Shown here: positions 16,849 through 24,382 of the stretch, piece by piece | Numbering within the stretch: position 1 is the stretch's first letter | Layout: each line of letters begins with the position of its first letter | From: RGIG8597 sp045133795 | Lineage (GTDB): Bacteria; Spirochaetota; GWE2-31-10 | NCBI GenBank assembly: GCA_045133795.1 | Contig: JBGUUT010000049.1 | Span: 1 to 30,091, forward strand | Direction: 5' to 3' | DNA: 30,091 bases | Notes under the pieces: model-generated | The model's database searches: none | Seen by the model: only the letters and a program-made list of their open reading frames with translations | What the model was told of the DNA's origin: nothing | Program-made: the position numbers and the translations under genes

Positions 16849-18066
16849 TTAAATCATTCCCACTGGAATTGAATAAACATTTTGAGCAATCGGTAAATAA
16901 TCTTCAGCCAGACAAATTACACATCCCTCTCCGATTTCCTTTTTTATAGTGTCTTCAATTATATGAAAATGGCGAATATCGTTTTTATCAGGATTTGATT
17001 TTTTCTTTATTTCTATTGGATACAATTTTCCGTTTTGGTCAATAATTAAATCTATTTGCCGCTTTTCTTTATCTCTGTAAAAATAGACAAAAGGTTCTTT
17101 CCCGTTGTGCCAATAAGATTTTAAAATTTCAGAAATAATATAAGTTTCAAAAATTGCACCGGCATAAGCACCTTCTTCTAATGCTTCGTAGTTATTCCAT
17201 CTAGTCAAATAACATGCTAATCCTGTATCTATAAAATACATTTTTGGAGTTTTCAATGCACGTTTTGTTAGATTATTTGAATATGGTTGTAACAAATAGA
17301 TAATTCCGGACGTATTAAGAACGGAAATCCAAGACTTTATTGTAGTTTCTGCAACTCCAACATCACGTGCCATGGAGGCGTAATCCAAAAGTTGTCCTGT
17401 TTGAGCTGCTGCTGCTTTCATAAATTTTATAAAAGTAAGTTCATTGGTAATATTTAAAATTTGTCTGACATCTCGTTGAATATAAGTTTGTACATAAGAA
17501 TTATAAAATAATTCCCAGTTATCATCAGAACCAAGCCAAAGTGCAGGATATGACCCTTTCCAAATTGTATGAAAAATATTACTTGCAGTAACGGAATTTA
17601 CTTTTCTGTCTTTAATATTTTTTATTTCAGGCAGAAAAGGTAATTGTTGATAATTATCAAACTTTTCACATTGAGAAAAACCTTGAAGATGCATTATTCC
17701 GACTCGCCCTGCTAAAGTTTCTGAAACATTTTGCATTAAACTAAATTGTTGACTTCCTGTAATCCAAAACAAACCTTTTTGTTTTTCTTTATCAACAATT
17801 TCCTTTATATACGGAAACAATTGCGGAGCATATTGTATTTCATCAATTAAAACCGGCGGTGTATATTTTTGTAGAAATAAAGCAGGATCATTTTGTGCGA
17901 GATTTCTTTTTTCACTTGAATCTAAAGAAACATATTTTCTGTTTTCTTTTGCACATTCTTCTAAAAGTGATGTTTTTCCAACTTGTCTGGGACCTGTTAT
18001 TAACACAACAGGAAAAAAATCATTTACTTTAGAAATATAATTTTTCAATGTTCTATTTAGAAACAT
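16849..18066 (-). CDS. AAA ATPase with DUF4143 domain
   Basis: This 405-residue protein belongs to the widespread bacterial ATPase family with an N-terminal AAA domain and C-terminal DUF4143. Walker A is GPRQVGKT at 25-32 and Walker B is VLIDEIQ at 73-79; a sensor-like WITGSQQFSLM follows. The C-terminal part contains YRDKEKRQIDLII and YPIEIKKKS, a pattern matching a PD-(D/E)xK-like nuclease fold (Asp, then ExK), typical of this family. The role of the family is not settled; members are often found in mobile and defence regions. The frame is intact. An 8-bp inverted repeat sits just upstream of the start, and terminators of matching sequence flank the gene. Confidence 0.9.
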   Translation of the reverse strand: MFLNRTLKNYISKVNDFFPVVLITGPRQVGKTSLLEECAKENRKYVSLDSSEKRNLAQNDPALFLQKYTPPVLIDEIQYAPQLFPYIKEIVDKEKQKGLFWITGSQQFSLMQNVSETLAGRVGIMHLQGFSQCEKFDNYQQLPFLPEIKNIKDRKVNSVTASNIFHTIWKGSYPALWLGSDDNWELFYNSYVQTYIQRDVRQILNITNELTFIKFMKAAAAQTGQLLDYASMARDVGVAETTIKSWISVLNTSGIIYLLQPYSNNLTKRALKTPKMYFIDTGLACYLTRWNNYEALEEGAYAGAIFETYIISEILKSYWHNGKEPFVYFYRDKEKRQIDLIIDQNGKLYPIEIKKKSNPDKNDIRHFHIIEDTIKKEIGEGCVICLAEDYLPIAQNVYSIPVGMI

Positions 18067-18078
18067 ATCTCAAGCTCC

Positions 18079-18108
18079 GACTAATCCAGTGTCAATCACA
18101 GATTAGTC
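18079..18108. promoter_or_regulatory. Inverted repeat upstream of ATPase gene
   Basis: GACTAATC (18079-18086) and GATTAGTC (18101-18108) are exact complements with a 14-base loop, 13 bases from the ATG at 18066. It may be an operator or a leader hairpin near the ribosome site (GGAG). No clear promoter was found. Confidence 0.5.
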
Positions 18109-18194
18109 AAAGTTATAGAAAAAGTCAATAATCTGCACATAGCTTAGCAAAAACTTGATAAAACGATAGTCGTAGCCGATTTATAAACTGGAAA

Positions 18195-18228
18195 CGGAGT
18201 TTTGCTTTATCGCAGACTCCGTTTTTTT
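18195..18228 (+). terminator. Orphan plus-strand terminator (terminator copy 2)
   Basis: CGGAGTTTTGC pairs with GCAGACTCCG and is followed by seven T on the plus strand. No plus-strand gene now ends here: the genes on both sides are on the minus strand. It closely matches the terminator at 16684-16718 and is probably the remains of a lost plus-strand gene end. Confidence 0.7.
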
Positions 18229-18307
18229 ATGCATTGTTCTATGATGTTCTATAAACATTTCCACGCTAAAGTTTTCCAGCCTGATGGAGTTAAGTTCTTT
18301 AAAGAAA

Positions 18308-20860
18308 TCACAATGATTTAGATTGAAGTTTTGATAATAATTCAAAATCTTCTTTAGATAAAACAGTGTTGTATAAACCAATTTTCTCTCCCTCATGTCG
18401 ATTTATACCTGTATAATTTAAACTTGAATCTTCATATCGTTTAAATTTGTAAACAGCATCATTCATTAATGTTTCATTAAAAACATTTAAACTAACAAGC
18501 AGATTAAAGTCTTTTACATTTAAACCGGTTACTTTTTTAAACAATTCAGGTTCAAGTTCACGAATCACATCACTTAAAGTATGTTCTCGATAATCACTTA
18601 AATACATAAAAACAGGAATACGAGTTGCGAATTTAATTAATTTTTCTTGAATCTGCTTTCGCATAGATTTGTATTCTTTTTCTTCTTTTGATAATTCTTG
18701 TTTTTTTTCTTGTGTTAGTGGAATTGCTTTTTCTTTTTTCGCAGATTTTATTTTTTCTGATTTATTTATAATTGTTTCAATTTCAGAGTTTAATGAGCGA
18801 AAACCTTCAATACTCATTAATGCATTCATTGCTTCTTGATTATTCATTAATCGTTTTAATGTTTCATTATCTACATTTACAAGTAATGCACTTTCCCATC
18901 TTTTTGCTAAAAGAGTTGCAGATGTTCCAGCCATTGCAATATCTAAGATTTCTGCTGCATTAACTTGTCTCATACTTGAACCGTCATATGCTAAAACAGG
19001 AAGAAAACTTATAAAATCTGCAACTTTTCCTTCCGGGTTAGTTAGTTTTGTATCCAAGTTTCTGGCATAATCAGAAATTTGTTTTAATGCTCGATTAAGT
19101 GCAAAATCAAAAACATAGCATTCTTTTTTTACTATTTCACTTTCTCCGTTATCATTTGTTATTACCCAAGGCGATTGAACTCTAAATGCAGATTGGAAAT
19201 AAGTTTCCGGACTTGAAAGATTTCTAAGCATGAAAATTCCGGTCCAAGGTTTTACGGTTACTCCTGTTGTTAATTTTCCACAAGTTAATGTAATTGTTTT
19301 TGTTTTTAAAGGATTCTCCATTGCTTGCAAAACCGGAGGTAATGCGTTTACCCCGACACCAGCACCGATTCCCGCACAAACGATAATTTTATAATTAGAA
19401 TAAAACGAATTTTGTTTTTTTAATAAAAGATTTCTCATTGCAAAGCAACTTGCAACATTTGGCAAAAACCACAAAGTATGGGAAAGATTTTCTAATAGTC
19501 GAACATCACTAAATGGCAGAGGTGGTTTTTCAGCTCCAAGTTTTAAATCATCAATTGATGTCGGCATATATGAACCACGAATTAAATCTAACCACTTTTG
19601 AACATATTCCTCATATTTAAATTTTGCATCATCACCTTTTCCGGCAGCAGAAAAAAATTCATTTAAATCAAATTCATCAAATTCGCCACCTTGAGCAATA
19701 CTTGTAATTTCATCAGGAATTTTGTAAGTCATTAAAACCATTCGTGCTAAAGCTGCGTATGGATTTTTTGATTTTCCCCATTCATTCTTTGCTTTTTGTT
19801 CATCCGAATATGTCCAAGAAAAAATCTGTTCTTCAATAAACTCTCCGGAGTGTAGTGCTCTAAAAGGAGTTCCACTTAAAAATAGATAATATTCTGTTGT
19901 AATCGGAAGCCAAGTTTCATCTATTGCATTACTTATTTTTTCCGAAGATTTTGAATCATTTTGATTTGAATTGTAAATCGTATCTTCATCTTCAGATTCA
20001 AATAATTTTTTTGCATTGTCACGCCATGCACCGAAATGATATTCATCAAAAATAACTAAATCCCAATTTGTTGTATGAACCCATTCATTTTTTGCTTTAA
20101 TTCCTCCGTTTTCGTTTGTTCCTAAAAAATCTTGAAAACTTCCGAAACAAACTATAGGTCGATTTTTATCTGCTTTAGAAAATTGTTCATCAATTGTTCC
20201 GATTCCTGAAGATTTACATATAAATTGCCAACCTTCAAAATCAACATGTGACAACAAATCTTCTTTCCAAGCAGACTGAACTGCTGGTTTAAAAGTTAAT
20301 ATTAAAATTTTTTGAAGATTCATTTTTTTTGCAAGTTGATAACTTGTAAAAGTTTTTCCAAATCGCATTTTTGCATTCCACAAAAATTTTGGTTTTACAT
20401 TAGGTCTTTCTTTTTTTTCATTGATAAAATATTCATAAGTTTTATTTACTGCACGCCTTTGTTCTTCTCTCATAGAAAAAGTTTGCGTGCGGTTTTCAAT
20501 ATTTTCAGTTCTGTTTTTTACTGCGATGATTGCGGCTTTTACAGCATCAACGGAACATTTAAACCATTCAGTTTTCTTACCATCGCTGTCTTTTTGTCTG
20601 TAAATGTTTTTATTTTCCAATACTCGATGAACATCATGGTCCATGAAATTTCCACCATCAAAATACATAGCACTTTCTACTAATTCAACTTTATAAGGAA
20701 GTTCATCTCCCGGAACTAAAGTAGGGTAATGTTCTTTCATTCGTTCTTCAATTGTGCGAGCGGTAAAACCTACTTTTAACATATTTGGATATTTAGAATC
20801 TGAATAAGCGTAAATAATAGGATTAGCTTTTGTACGTTCTGGGAAAAATGATTTATTCAA
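18308..20860 (-). CDS. GIY-YIG (T5orf172-like) nuclease fused to SF2 helicase
   Basis: This 850-residue protein appears to be the ATP-dependent restriction subunit of the adjoining methylase genes. Residues about 14-105 resemble the T5orf172/MUG113 branch of GIY-YIG nucleases: YAYSD, LKVGFT, an Arg at 40 and Glu98 in TEWFK, the expected catalytic set. A superfamily 2 helicase follows: Walker A AKMRFGKT at 163-170, Walker B variant DEYH at 272-275, an LSGTPF motif III, and a motif VI-like SPETYFQSAFRVQSPW. The tail (about 690-850) is helical. Start is TTG at 20860, with AGGAG seven bases before it; no ATG fits. The gene was once directly behind the methylase; a toxin-antitoxin insert now separates them. 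Confidence 0.85.
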   Translation of the reverse strand: MNKSFFPERTKANPIIYAYSDSKYPNMLKVGFTARTIEERMKEHYPTLVPGDELPYKVELVESAMYFDGGNFMDHDVHRVLENKNIYRQKDSDGKKTEWFKCSVDAVKAAIIAVKNRTENIENRTQTFSMREEQRRAVNKTYEYFINEKKERPNVKPKFLWNAKMRFGKTFTSYQLAKKMNLQKILILTFKPAVQSAWKEDLLSHVDFEGWQFICKSSGIGTIDEQFSKADKNRPIVCFGSFQDFLGTNENGGIKAKNEWVHTTNWDLVIFDEYHFGAWRDNAKKLFESEDEDTIYNSNQNDSKSSEKISNAIDETWLPITTEYYLFLSGTPFRALHSGEFIEEQIFSWTYSDEQKAKNEWGKSKNPYAALARMVLMTYKIPDEITSIAQGGEFDEFDLNEFFSAAGKGDDAKFKYEEYVQKWLDLIRGSYMPTSIDDLKLGAEKPPLPFSDVRLLENLSHTLWFLPNVASCFAMRNLLLKKQNSFYSNYKIIVCAGIGAGVGVNALPPVLQAMENPLKTKTITLTCGKLTTGVTVKPWTGIFMLRNLSSPETYFQSAFRVQSPWVITNDNGESEIVKKECYVFDFALNRALKQISDYARNLDTKLTNPEGKVADFISFLPVLAYDGSSMRQVNAAEILDIAMAGTSATLLAKRWESALLVNVDNETLKRLMNNQEAMNALMSIEGFRSLNSEIETIINKSEKIKSAKKEKAIPLTQEKKQELSKEEKEYKSMRKQIQEKLIKFATRIPVFMYLSDYREHTLSDVIRELEPELFKKVTGLNVKDFNLLVSLNVFNETLMNDAVYKFKRYEDSSLNYTGINRHEGEKIGLYNTVLSKEDFELLSKLQSKSL

Positions 20861-20877
20861 TTAAAAACTCCTTATTA
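20844..20877. repeat. Direct repeat B, copy 1 (helicase ribosome site and start)
   Basis: These 34 bases match 21450-21483 at 33 of 34 positions. On the minus strand they carry a TAA, the AGGAG ribosome site, the TTG start and the first codons of the helicase gene. The RelB/YoeB insert lies between the copies. Confidence 0.95.
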
Positions 20878-20878
20878 A

Positions 20879-20907
20879 TTGACAGCTATCATACATTGTA
20901 TTACATT
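20879..20907 (+). promoter_or_regulatory. RelB/YoeB promoter with operator palindrome
   Basis: TTGACA (20879-20884) with a 17-base spacer leads to TACATT (20902-20907). The spacer holds ATACATTGTAT (20891-20901), an 11-base palindrome that is well placed for binding by the antitoxin. The -35 element begins one base after direct repeat B ends, so the insert carries its own promoter. Confidence 0.65.
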
Positions 20908-20941
20908 TGATATATAAAATATTATTTTTTAGAGGAATTGT

Positions 20942-21193
20942 ATGGCAATAATCAGCATTAGAACTACCGATGAAACTAAAAAGTCTTTTGAAGGATTTTG
21001 CGATTCTCTTGGACTTACTGTTTCTGCTGCAATAAATATGTTTATGAAAATCTCTTTGAGAGAAAACAAAATTCCCTTTGAACTTAAGGCTGATCCTTTT
21101 TGGTGTGAAGAAAATCAAGCTGTTCTTAGACAATCTATTCAGCAAATCAAGGAAGGAAAATATTCTCAACATGATTTGATTGAGGTAGAATAG
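20942..21193 (+). CDS. RelB/DinJ-family antitoxin
   Basis: This 83-residue protein starts with a ribbon-helix-helix region (MAIISIRTTDETKKSFEGF), followed by SLGLTVSAAINMFMKISLRE and IPFELKADPF, the signature of the DinJ/RelB antitoxin family. The N-terminal part would dimerise and bind the operator; the C-terminal part wraps the toxin. AGAGGA lies upstream of the ATG. The stop codon shares a base with the GTG start of the toxin gene (TAGTG), so translation is coupled. It is oriented opposite to the restriction operon in which it sits. Confidence 0.93.
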   Translation: MAIISIRTTDETKKSFEGFCDSLGLTVSAAINMFMKISLRENKIPFELKADPFWCEENQAVLRQSIQQIKEGKYSQHDLIEVE

Positions 21194-21450
21194 TGAATAA
21201 AAATTGGTCAGACATTGCTTGGCAAGATTACTTATCACTTCAAAGCGACAAAAAATTACTAAAAAAAGCAAATGAACTTTTAAAAGACATTGACAGAAAC
21301 GGTTATACAGGAATCGGAAAACCAGAACCTTTAAAAGGTGATTTTGCCGGATACTGGAGTCGCCGTATTGATGAATATCATAGAATTGTATACAAAATTG
21401 AAGATGATGTTGTTTATATAGCTTTTTGCGGAACTCATTATCATAAATAA
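21193..21450 (+). CDS. yoeB: YoeB/Txe-family mRNA interferase toxin
   Basis: YoeB toxins bind the ribosome and cut mRNA at the A site. The 85-residue product has the family length and ending. Candidate catalytic residues by alignment to the known family are Glu45 (KPEPLKG), Arg64 (EYHRIVY) and His84 (THYHK); the usual final Tyr is replaced by Lys85. The sequence KGDFAGYWSRRIDEYHRIVYKI is highly typical, here split by position rather than altered. It starts with GTG overlapping the antitoxin stop by one base. The stop codon lies at the edge of direct repeat B. Confidence 0.95.
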   Translation: MNKNWSDIAWQDYLSLQSDKKLLKKANELLKDIDRNGYTGIGKPEPLKGDFAGYWSRRIDEYHRIVYKIEDDVVYIAFCGTHYHK

Positions 21451-21483
21451 AAAATGAATTATTCAATTAAAAACTCCTTATTA
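21450..21483. repeat. Direct repeat B, copy 2 (methylase stop, ghost helicase start)
   Basis: This copy includes the methylase stop codon (TAA, 21483-21481), followed on the minus strand by an intact AGGAG and TTG. It would start translation of MNNSFF, resembling the helicase N-terminus MNKSFF, and then run antisense through the toxin-antitoxin genes. Confidence 0.95.
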
Positions 21484-23043
21484 CAACATTGGGCGAATCA
21501 TTGATTCTATAAAATCGATTTCTTCTTGAGATAGATTGTATTTCTTGTAGAGTTCTTCATCTGTCCACGATTTTGAAAAATCTTGAAGTGGAACAAATCC
21601 ATATACTTTCGATACAACATGGTGACTTACTTTTTTCAAATGCATAAGTAAATGAAATAAATTTGTATTCATATAAGAGATCGTATTTTCAGCTTCCACC
21701 TGAGTATCATATACACCAACACAGAGAAATGTTTCTGTACAGGCATCATATGGACCCCCTAAAAAAGGTTTTAGTCTTTCTTTTGTCCAATCAAAACCAT
21801 TGTCTAACACTTGAGAAATAAATACCTTATATTTCCCAATATACTGCTGTCCAGAAGGAAATGGATATTTCGCAGAAACGTACCTTTGAATGGTTTTATA
21901 TTTGTATGTTCCTGTAATAGATATTCCATCAGGTATTACTTTTTCACTTACTTTAGGTAAACCGTATTTACTAGGATCTGCAAAAAAATCACTAGGTAAA
22001 CCAAATGGTTTTCTTGCAGAAACAATGGTAGAAAAACTTTTTTCATTAAATGCTTGAACTTTTCTCAGAATAGGAATTGCTTCATTAATTCGAATAAAGG
22101 TATCTGCTCCTTTTTCTAGAAGTGGTCTTTGCATATAAGAAACAATATTATTCTTTTTATGCGAATATACATTACAGTTTCCGTGTGTATCTCTTTCCCA
22201 AAGGAAGTAACATACGCCTCCAGAAATTCTGGTACCAGGAAAACAATCTGCACCTATAGGATAATCATGCAAAACCCTTAAACGATCATCTTCCAACATT
22301 TCACGCCGAAAAAGGTCAAGACCTTTTCCTCCGGCAAACCATCTCGATGGTATAATCATACTTAAATATCTAGGATTTAACTTTTTTGCTTGCATTACAA
22401 ACTCTTGATATACAGGAGACGCACTCGCAAATGCTCCTGCGTCCCCCATTTGATACGGTGGATTTCCAATAATTACATCGAATTTCATATTTTCTAACTT
22501 TCCTAATCTTTCTTTATGAATAAATTGATATGCGTGACTTTCTAGATTTTCACGTTTTTCATCGGAGTATTCTTTTTGACTTGCCCCACAATGGAGACAT
22601 TTTCCGTTAATCCATGAGTGTTTTATGTTTGAAAAATAGATGTTTCCTTGAACATTATCTTTTTCAAATTGGCAGACAGAATATTTGCAATTTGGATATT
22701 TTGAACAATACACACTGCGGCGACTCAAAAGGCTTGTAAGTTCTGTAATTGCAATGCCGAAGACTTGATTTTTAAAAATATGATTTACGCGTTCTTGCAA
22801 ATTGGGAATTTCATCTTTTAATCCAACTAAAAGTCGTTTTGCAATTTCACGCAAGAAAACACCGCTTTTACTGGCAGGGTCTAAAAATGTTGTTTTACTG
22901 CTTTTAAATAGTTCTTGAGGAAGCATATCAAGCATTTTATTTGCAATTTCCGGAGGAGTAAAAACTTCATCGTTACTTAAATTTGCAATGCAACTTAATA
23001 CATCCGGATTGTATGTTGATTCAAAAAGGTTTTGATTACTCAT
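21481..23043 (-). CDS. Eco57I-type DNA methylase subunit with NPPY
   Basis: This 520-residue protein is an N6-adenine methylase of the Eco57I/type IIG-like class. It carries a motif I-like FLDPASKSGVFL at about 53-64 (the usual CGxG is changed to SKSG), a catalytic NPPY at 194-197 in FDVIIGNPPYQMG, and recognition-like sequence after about 300. Between these are cysteines at 113, 119, 124, 149 and 152, which look like a zinc-binding insertion. The start at 23043 has AGAGGA just upstream, and the ATG overlaps the end of the preceding gene by eight bases, indicating translational coupling. It probably forms one enzyme with that partner, which holds the better SAM motif. The helicase-nuclease follows beyond the insert. 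Confidence 0.88.
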   Translation of the reverse strand: MSNQNLFESTYNPDVLSCIANLSNDEVFTPPEIANKMLDMLPQELFKSSKTTFLDPASKSGVFLREIAKRLLVGLKDEIPNLQERVNHIFKNQVFGIAITELTSLLSRRSVYCSKYPNCKYSVCQFEKDNVQGNIYFSNIKHSWINGKCLHCGASQKEYSDEKRENLESHAYQFIHKERLGKLENMKFDVIIGNPPYQMGDAGAFASASPVYQEFVMQAKKLNPRYLSMIIPSRWFAGGKGLDLFRREMLEDDRLRVLHDYPIGADCFPGTRISGGVCYFLWERDTHGNCNVYSHKKNNIVSYMQRPLLEKGADTFIRINEAIPILRKVQAFNEKSFSTIVSARKPFGLPSDFFADPSKYGLPKVSEKVIPDGISITGTYKYKTIQRYVSAKYPFPSGQQYIGKYKVFISQVLDNGFDWTKERLKPFLGGPYDACTETFLCVGVYDTQVEAENTISYMNTNLFHLLMHLKKVSHHVVSKVYGFVPLQDFSKSWTDEELYKKYNLSQEEIDFIESMIRPML

Positions 23044-23749
23044 TTTCTTCCTCTTCTGCAACATGAAGTTTTCTATAATCACAAAGAGCGAATTCTTTTA
23101 TAGGATTGGGAATATATGTTTTGGTTGCAGTGTCGTACTGCCAATTATTCATGAATAAGTCCGGAGTTTGTGTGTTTCCTTCCAGCATTTGGTCAAGACA
23201 ATAATCTCGACGTTTGATTAAGAATCCGGTTACAAAAGACCATTCACAAAAAACAATAGTTTTTTCTAAATCTTTTTGATTTTCATCTACTTGTTTTAAG
23301 GTTAGTGCGTTTCCGCATAAAATATTTTTGTTTAAAACAAAATGAATTACTTTTTCGAAATCAGTATTTATTTTCTTTTTAAAAGTTTGGTGATAGGCAT
23401 TTTTCCATAAGTCAAAAAGTCTGTTTTTGCAAATTGCAACATTATCTGAAAGTAATTCAACACCATATAAACTTCCGATTGTAACAACTGAGTATTTTTC
23501 AAAGTCGGTAATAGAGCTTTTATATTTTGATTTTAGTATCTCCAGTTTTCTGTCTAAGATTTCTACAAGAAAATTTCCCGTTCCGCAGGCAGGTTCTAGA
23601 AATCGACTGTCAAGGCGTTGTGTTTCATCATTAACTAAATCACACATAGCTTTTACTTCTCGTTCTGCTGTATATACTTCGCCATGCTCAGCAACTCGTT
23701 TTTTGCTTACGATTTGTTTTTTATACAATTGTTCAGTTTGGGGAGTCAT
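23036..23749 (-). CDS. Methylase partner subunit with SAM-binding motif
   Basis: This 237-residue protein has a textbook motif I, RFLEPACGTGNFLVEIL (about 49-65), preceded by the EHGEVYTAEREVKAM element seen just before motif I in type I/IIG methylases. It has no NPPY or equivalent, so alone it should not methylate DNA. The next gene has NPPY but a degraded motif I. The two overlap by eight bases. The simplest reading is a two-subunit methylase. A less likely view is a broken single gene, but each part has its own start and an added tail, which argues against it. It is divergent from the XRE regulator at 23912. Confidence 0.82.
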   Translation of the reverse strand: MTPQTEQLYKKQIVSKKRVAEHGEVYTAEREVKAMCDLVNDETQRLDSRFLEPACGTGNFLVEILDRKLEILKSKYKSSITDFEKYSVVTIGSLYGVELLSDNVAICKNRLFDLWKNAYHQTFKKKINTDFEKVIHFVLNKNILCGNALTLKQVDENQKDLEKTIVFCEWSFVTGFLIKRRDYCLDQMLEGNTQTPDLFMNNWQYDTATKTYIPNPIKEFALCDYRKLHVAEEEENE

Positions 23750-23771
23750 GTTTTTTTTGCCTTTTACATAA

Positions 23772-23833
23772 TCATTTAGTGAAGATAATTCATCATAAAG
23801 CGAATTACTTCACTTGTTTCTTATACTAAATGA
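23772..23833. promoter_or_regulatory. Operator-like inverted repeats in divergent gap
   Basis: AGTGAAGATAATTC (23778-23791) faces GAATTACTTCACT (23802-23814), and TCATTTAGT (23772-23780) faces ACTAAATGA (23825-23833). These symmetric sites lie between the methylase operon and the XRE gene and are good candidates for regulator binding. Confidence 0.6.
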
Positions 23834-23911
23834 GAAGATTTATCAAGTGTCAGCGAAAAATTTCGATTTTAGTCTATTATTTTTTGGTGATAGAAAAGTT
23901 AAATTCAAAAT

Positions 23912-24238
23912 ATGAAACATGAAGAATTAAATGCTGTTTACGGCTCAAACATAAAACGATTACGCAAATCAAATGACTTTTCTCAAGAAACATTGGCAGA
24001 GAAAGCTGGAATCAGTCCCAGTTTTTTAAGTGATATTGAAAATGGAAAAAAATGGGGCTCTTTTGAAACTCTTGTTGCTCTTGCAAACGCCTTGGAAGTT
24101 GAGCCGTACGAATTACTTTTACCGCCGCAAACAAGCATTTCCTACGACACAAAAAAGACAAAAGATTTGATGAACCGCCTCCGCAAGAACCTCGGCGACG
24201 TAGTAGACACACTGGAAGATTTTTTAGGGGAAAAGTAG
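23912..24238 (+). CDS. XRE-family regulator of the restriction operon
   Basis: This 108-residue protein has an XRE helix-turn-helix (about residues 12-68; IKRLRKSNDFSQETLAEKAG, then SFLSDIENGKKWG) and a helical tail (KTKDLMNRLRKNLGDVVDTL). It is a close paralogue of the regulator at 16051. It is divergent from the methylase-restriction operon, with inverted repeats between them, the usual layout for a controller protein that delays restriction until methylation is established. No good ribosome site precedes the ATG; the message may be leaderless. Its last 129 bases are repeated at 25055-25184. Confidence 0.9.
   Translation: MKHEELNAVYGSNIKRLRKSNDFSQETLAEKAGISPSFLSDIENGKKWGSFETLVALANALEVEPYELLLPPQTSISYDTKKTKDLMNRLRKNLGDVVDTLEDFLGEK
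24110..24238 (+). repeat. Direct repeat C, intact copy (XRE gene 3' end)
   Basis: The last 129 bases of the XRE gene recur at 25055-25184 with scattered changes and a net one-base insertion. The NYN gene and its leader lie exactly between the copies. Confidence 0.92.
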
Positions 24239-24270
24239 AATCTTTTTCTTTTAAGTGTTAATGAAAATAA

Positions 24271-24299
24271 TTGACATGAAAAAGAAACTATTATATATA
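24271..24299 (+). promoter_or_regulatory. Strong predicted promoter of the NYN gene leader
   Basis: A consensus TTGACA (24271-24276), a 17-base spacer and TATATA (24294-24299; an overlapping TATAAT ends at 24301) predict transcription from about 24307, giving a leader of about 75 bases. Confidence 0.75.
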
Positions 24300-24317
24300 A
24301 TTTTACCAAATGCAACG

Positions 24318-24368
24318 CCATTCTTTCTTGAATGGTTATAAGCCGCTCCTGTAGCGGTTTTTTTTTTT
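24318..24368 (+). terminator. Leader hairpin plus terminator before the NYN gene
   Basis: CCATTC and GAATGG (24318-24335) form a first hairpin. AGCCGCT and AGCGGTT (24341-24359) form a second, followed by a run of 11 T. The second is a standard intrinsic terminator, and it sits only 14 bases before the NYN start codon and downstream of that gene's own promoter. It could act as an attenuator or end a short RNA. Confidence 0.75.
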
Positions 24369-24382
24369 ATAGGAGAGGGGAA

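Noticed and set aside
16719..16852. Short plus-strand frame of about 40 codons ending in TAA near 16852
   Set aside because: It looks somewhat protein-like (GIGLPCFVTQSLGLL) but has no start codon or ribosome site and is largely made of inverted repeats. It may be a relic of a lost gene, too weak to list.
18181..18396. A 71-codon minus-strand open frame overlapping the end of the helicase-nuclease gene
   Set aside because: It overlaps the helicase coding end in another frame, runs through the orphan terminator, and lacks a recognisable product.
20844..21483. Insertion sequence or transposon carrying RelB/YoeB
   Set aside because: There is no transposase and there are no terminal inverted repeats, and the 34-bp duplication is too long for normal transposition.
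23036..23749. Reading the two methylase genes as one gene broken by a frameshift
   Set aside because: Each gene has its own motif I-like segment and ribosome site, and the overlap is a clean eight-base coupling, so two subunits is the better explanation.
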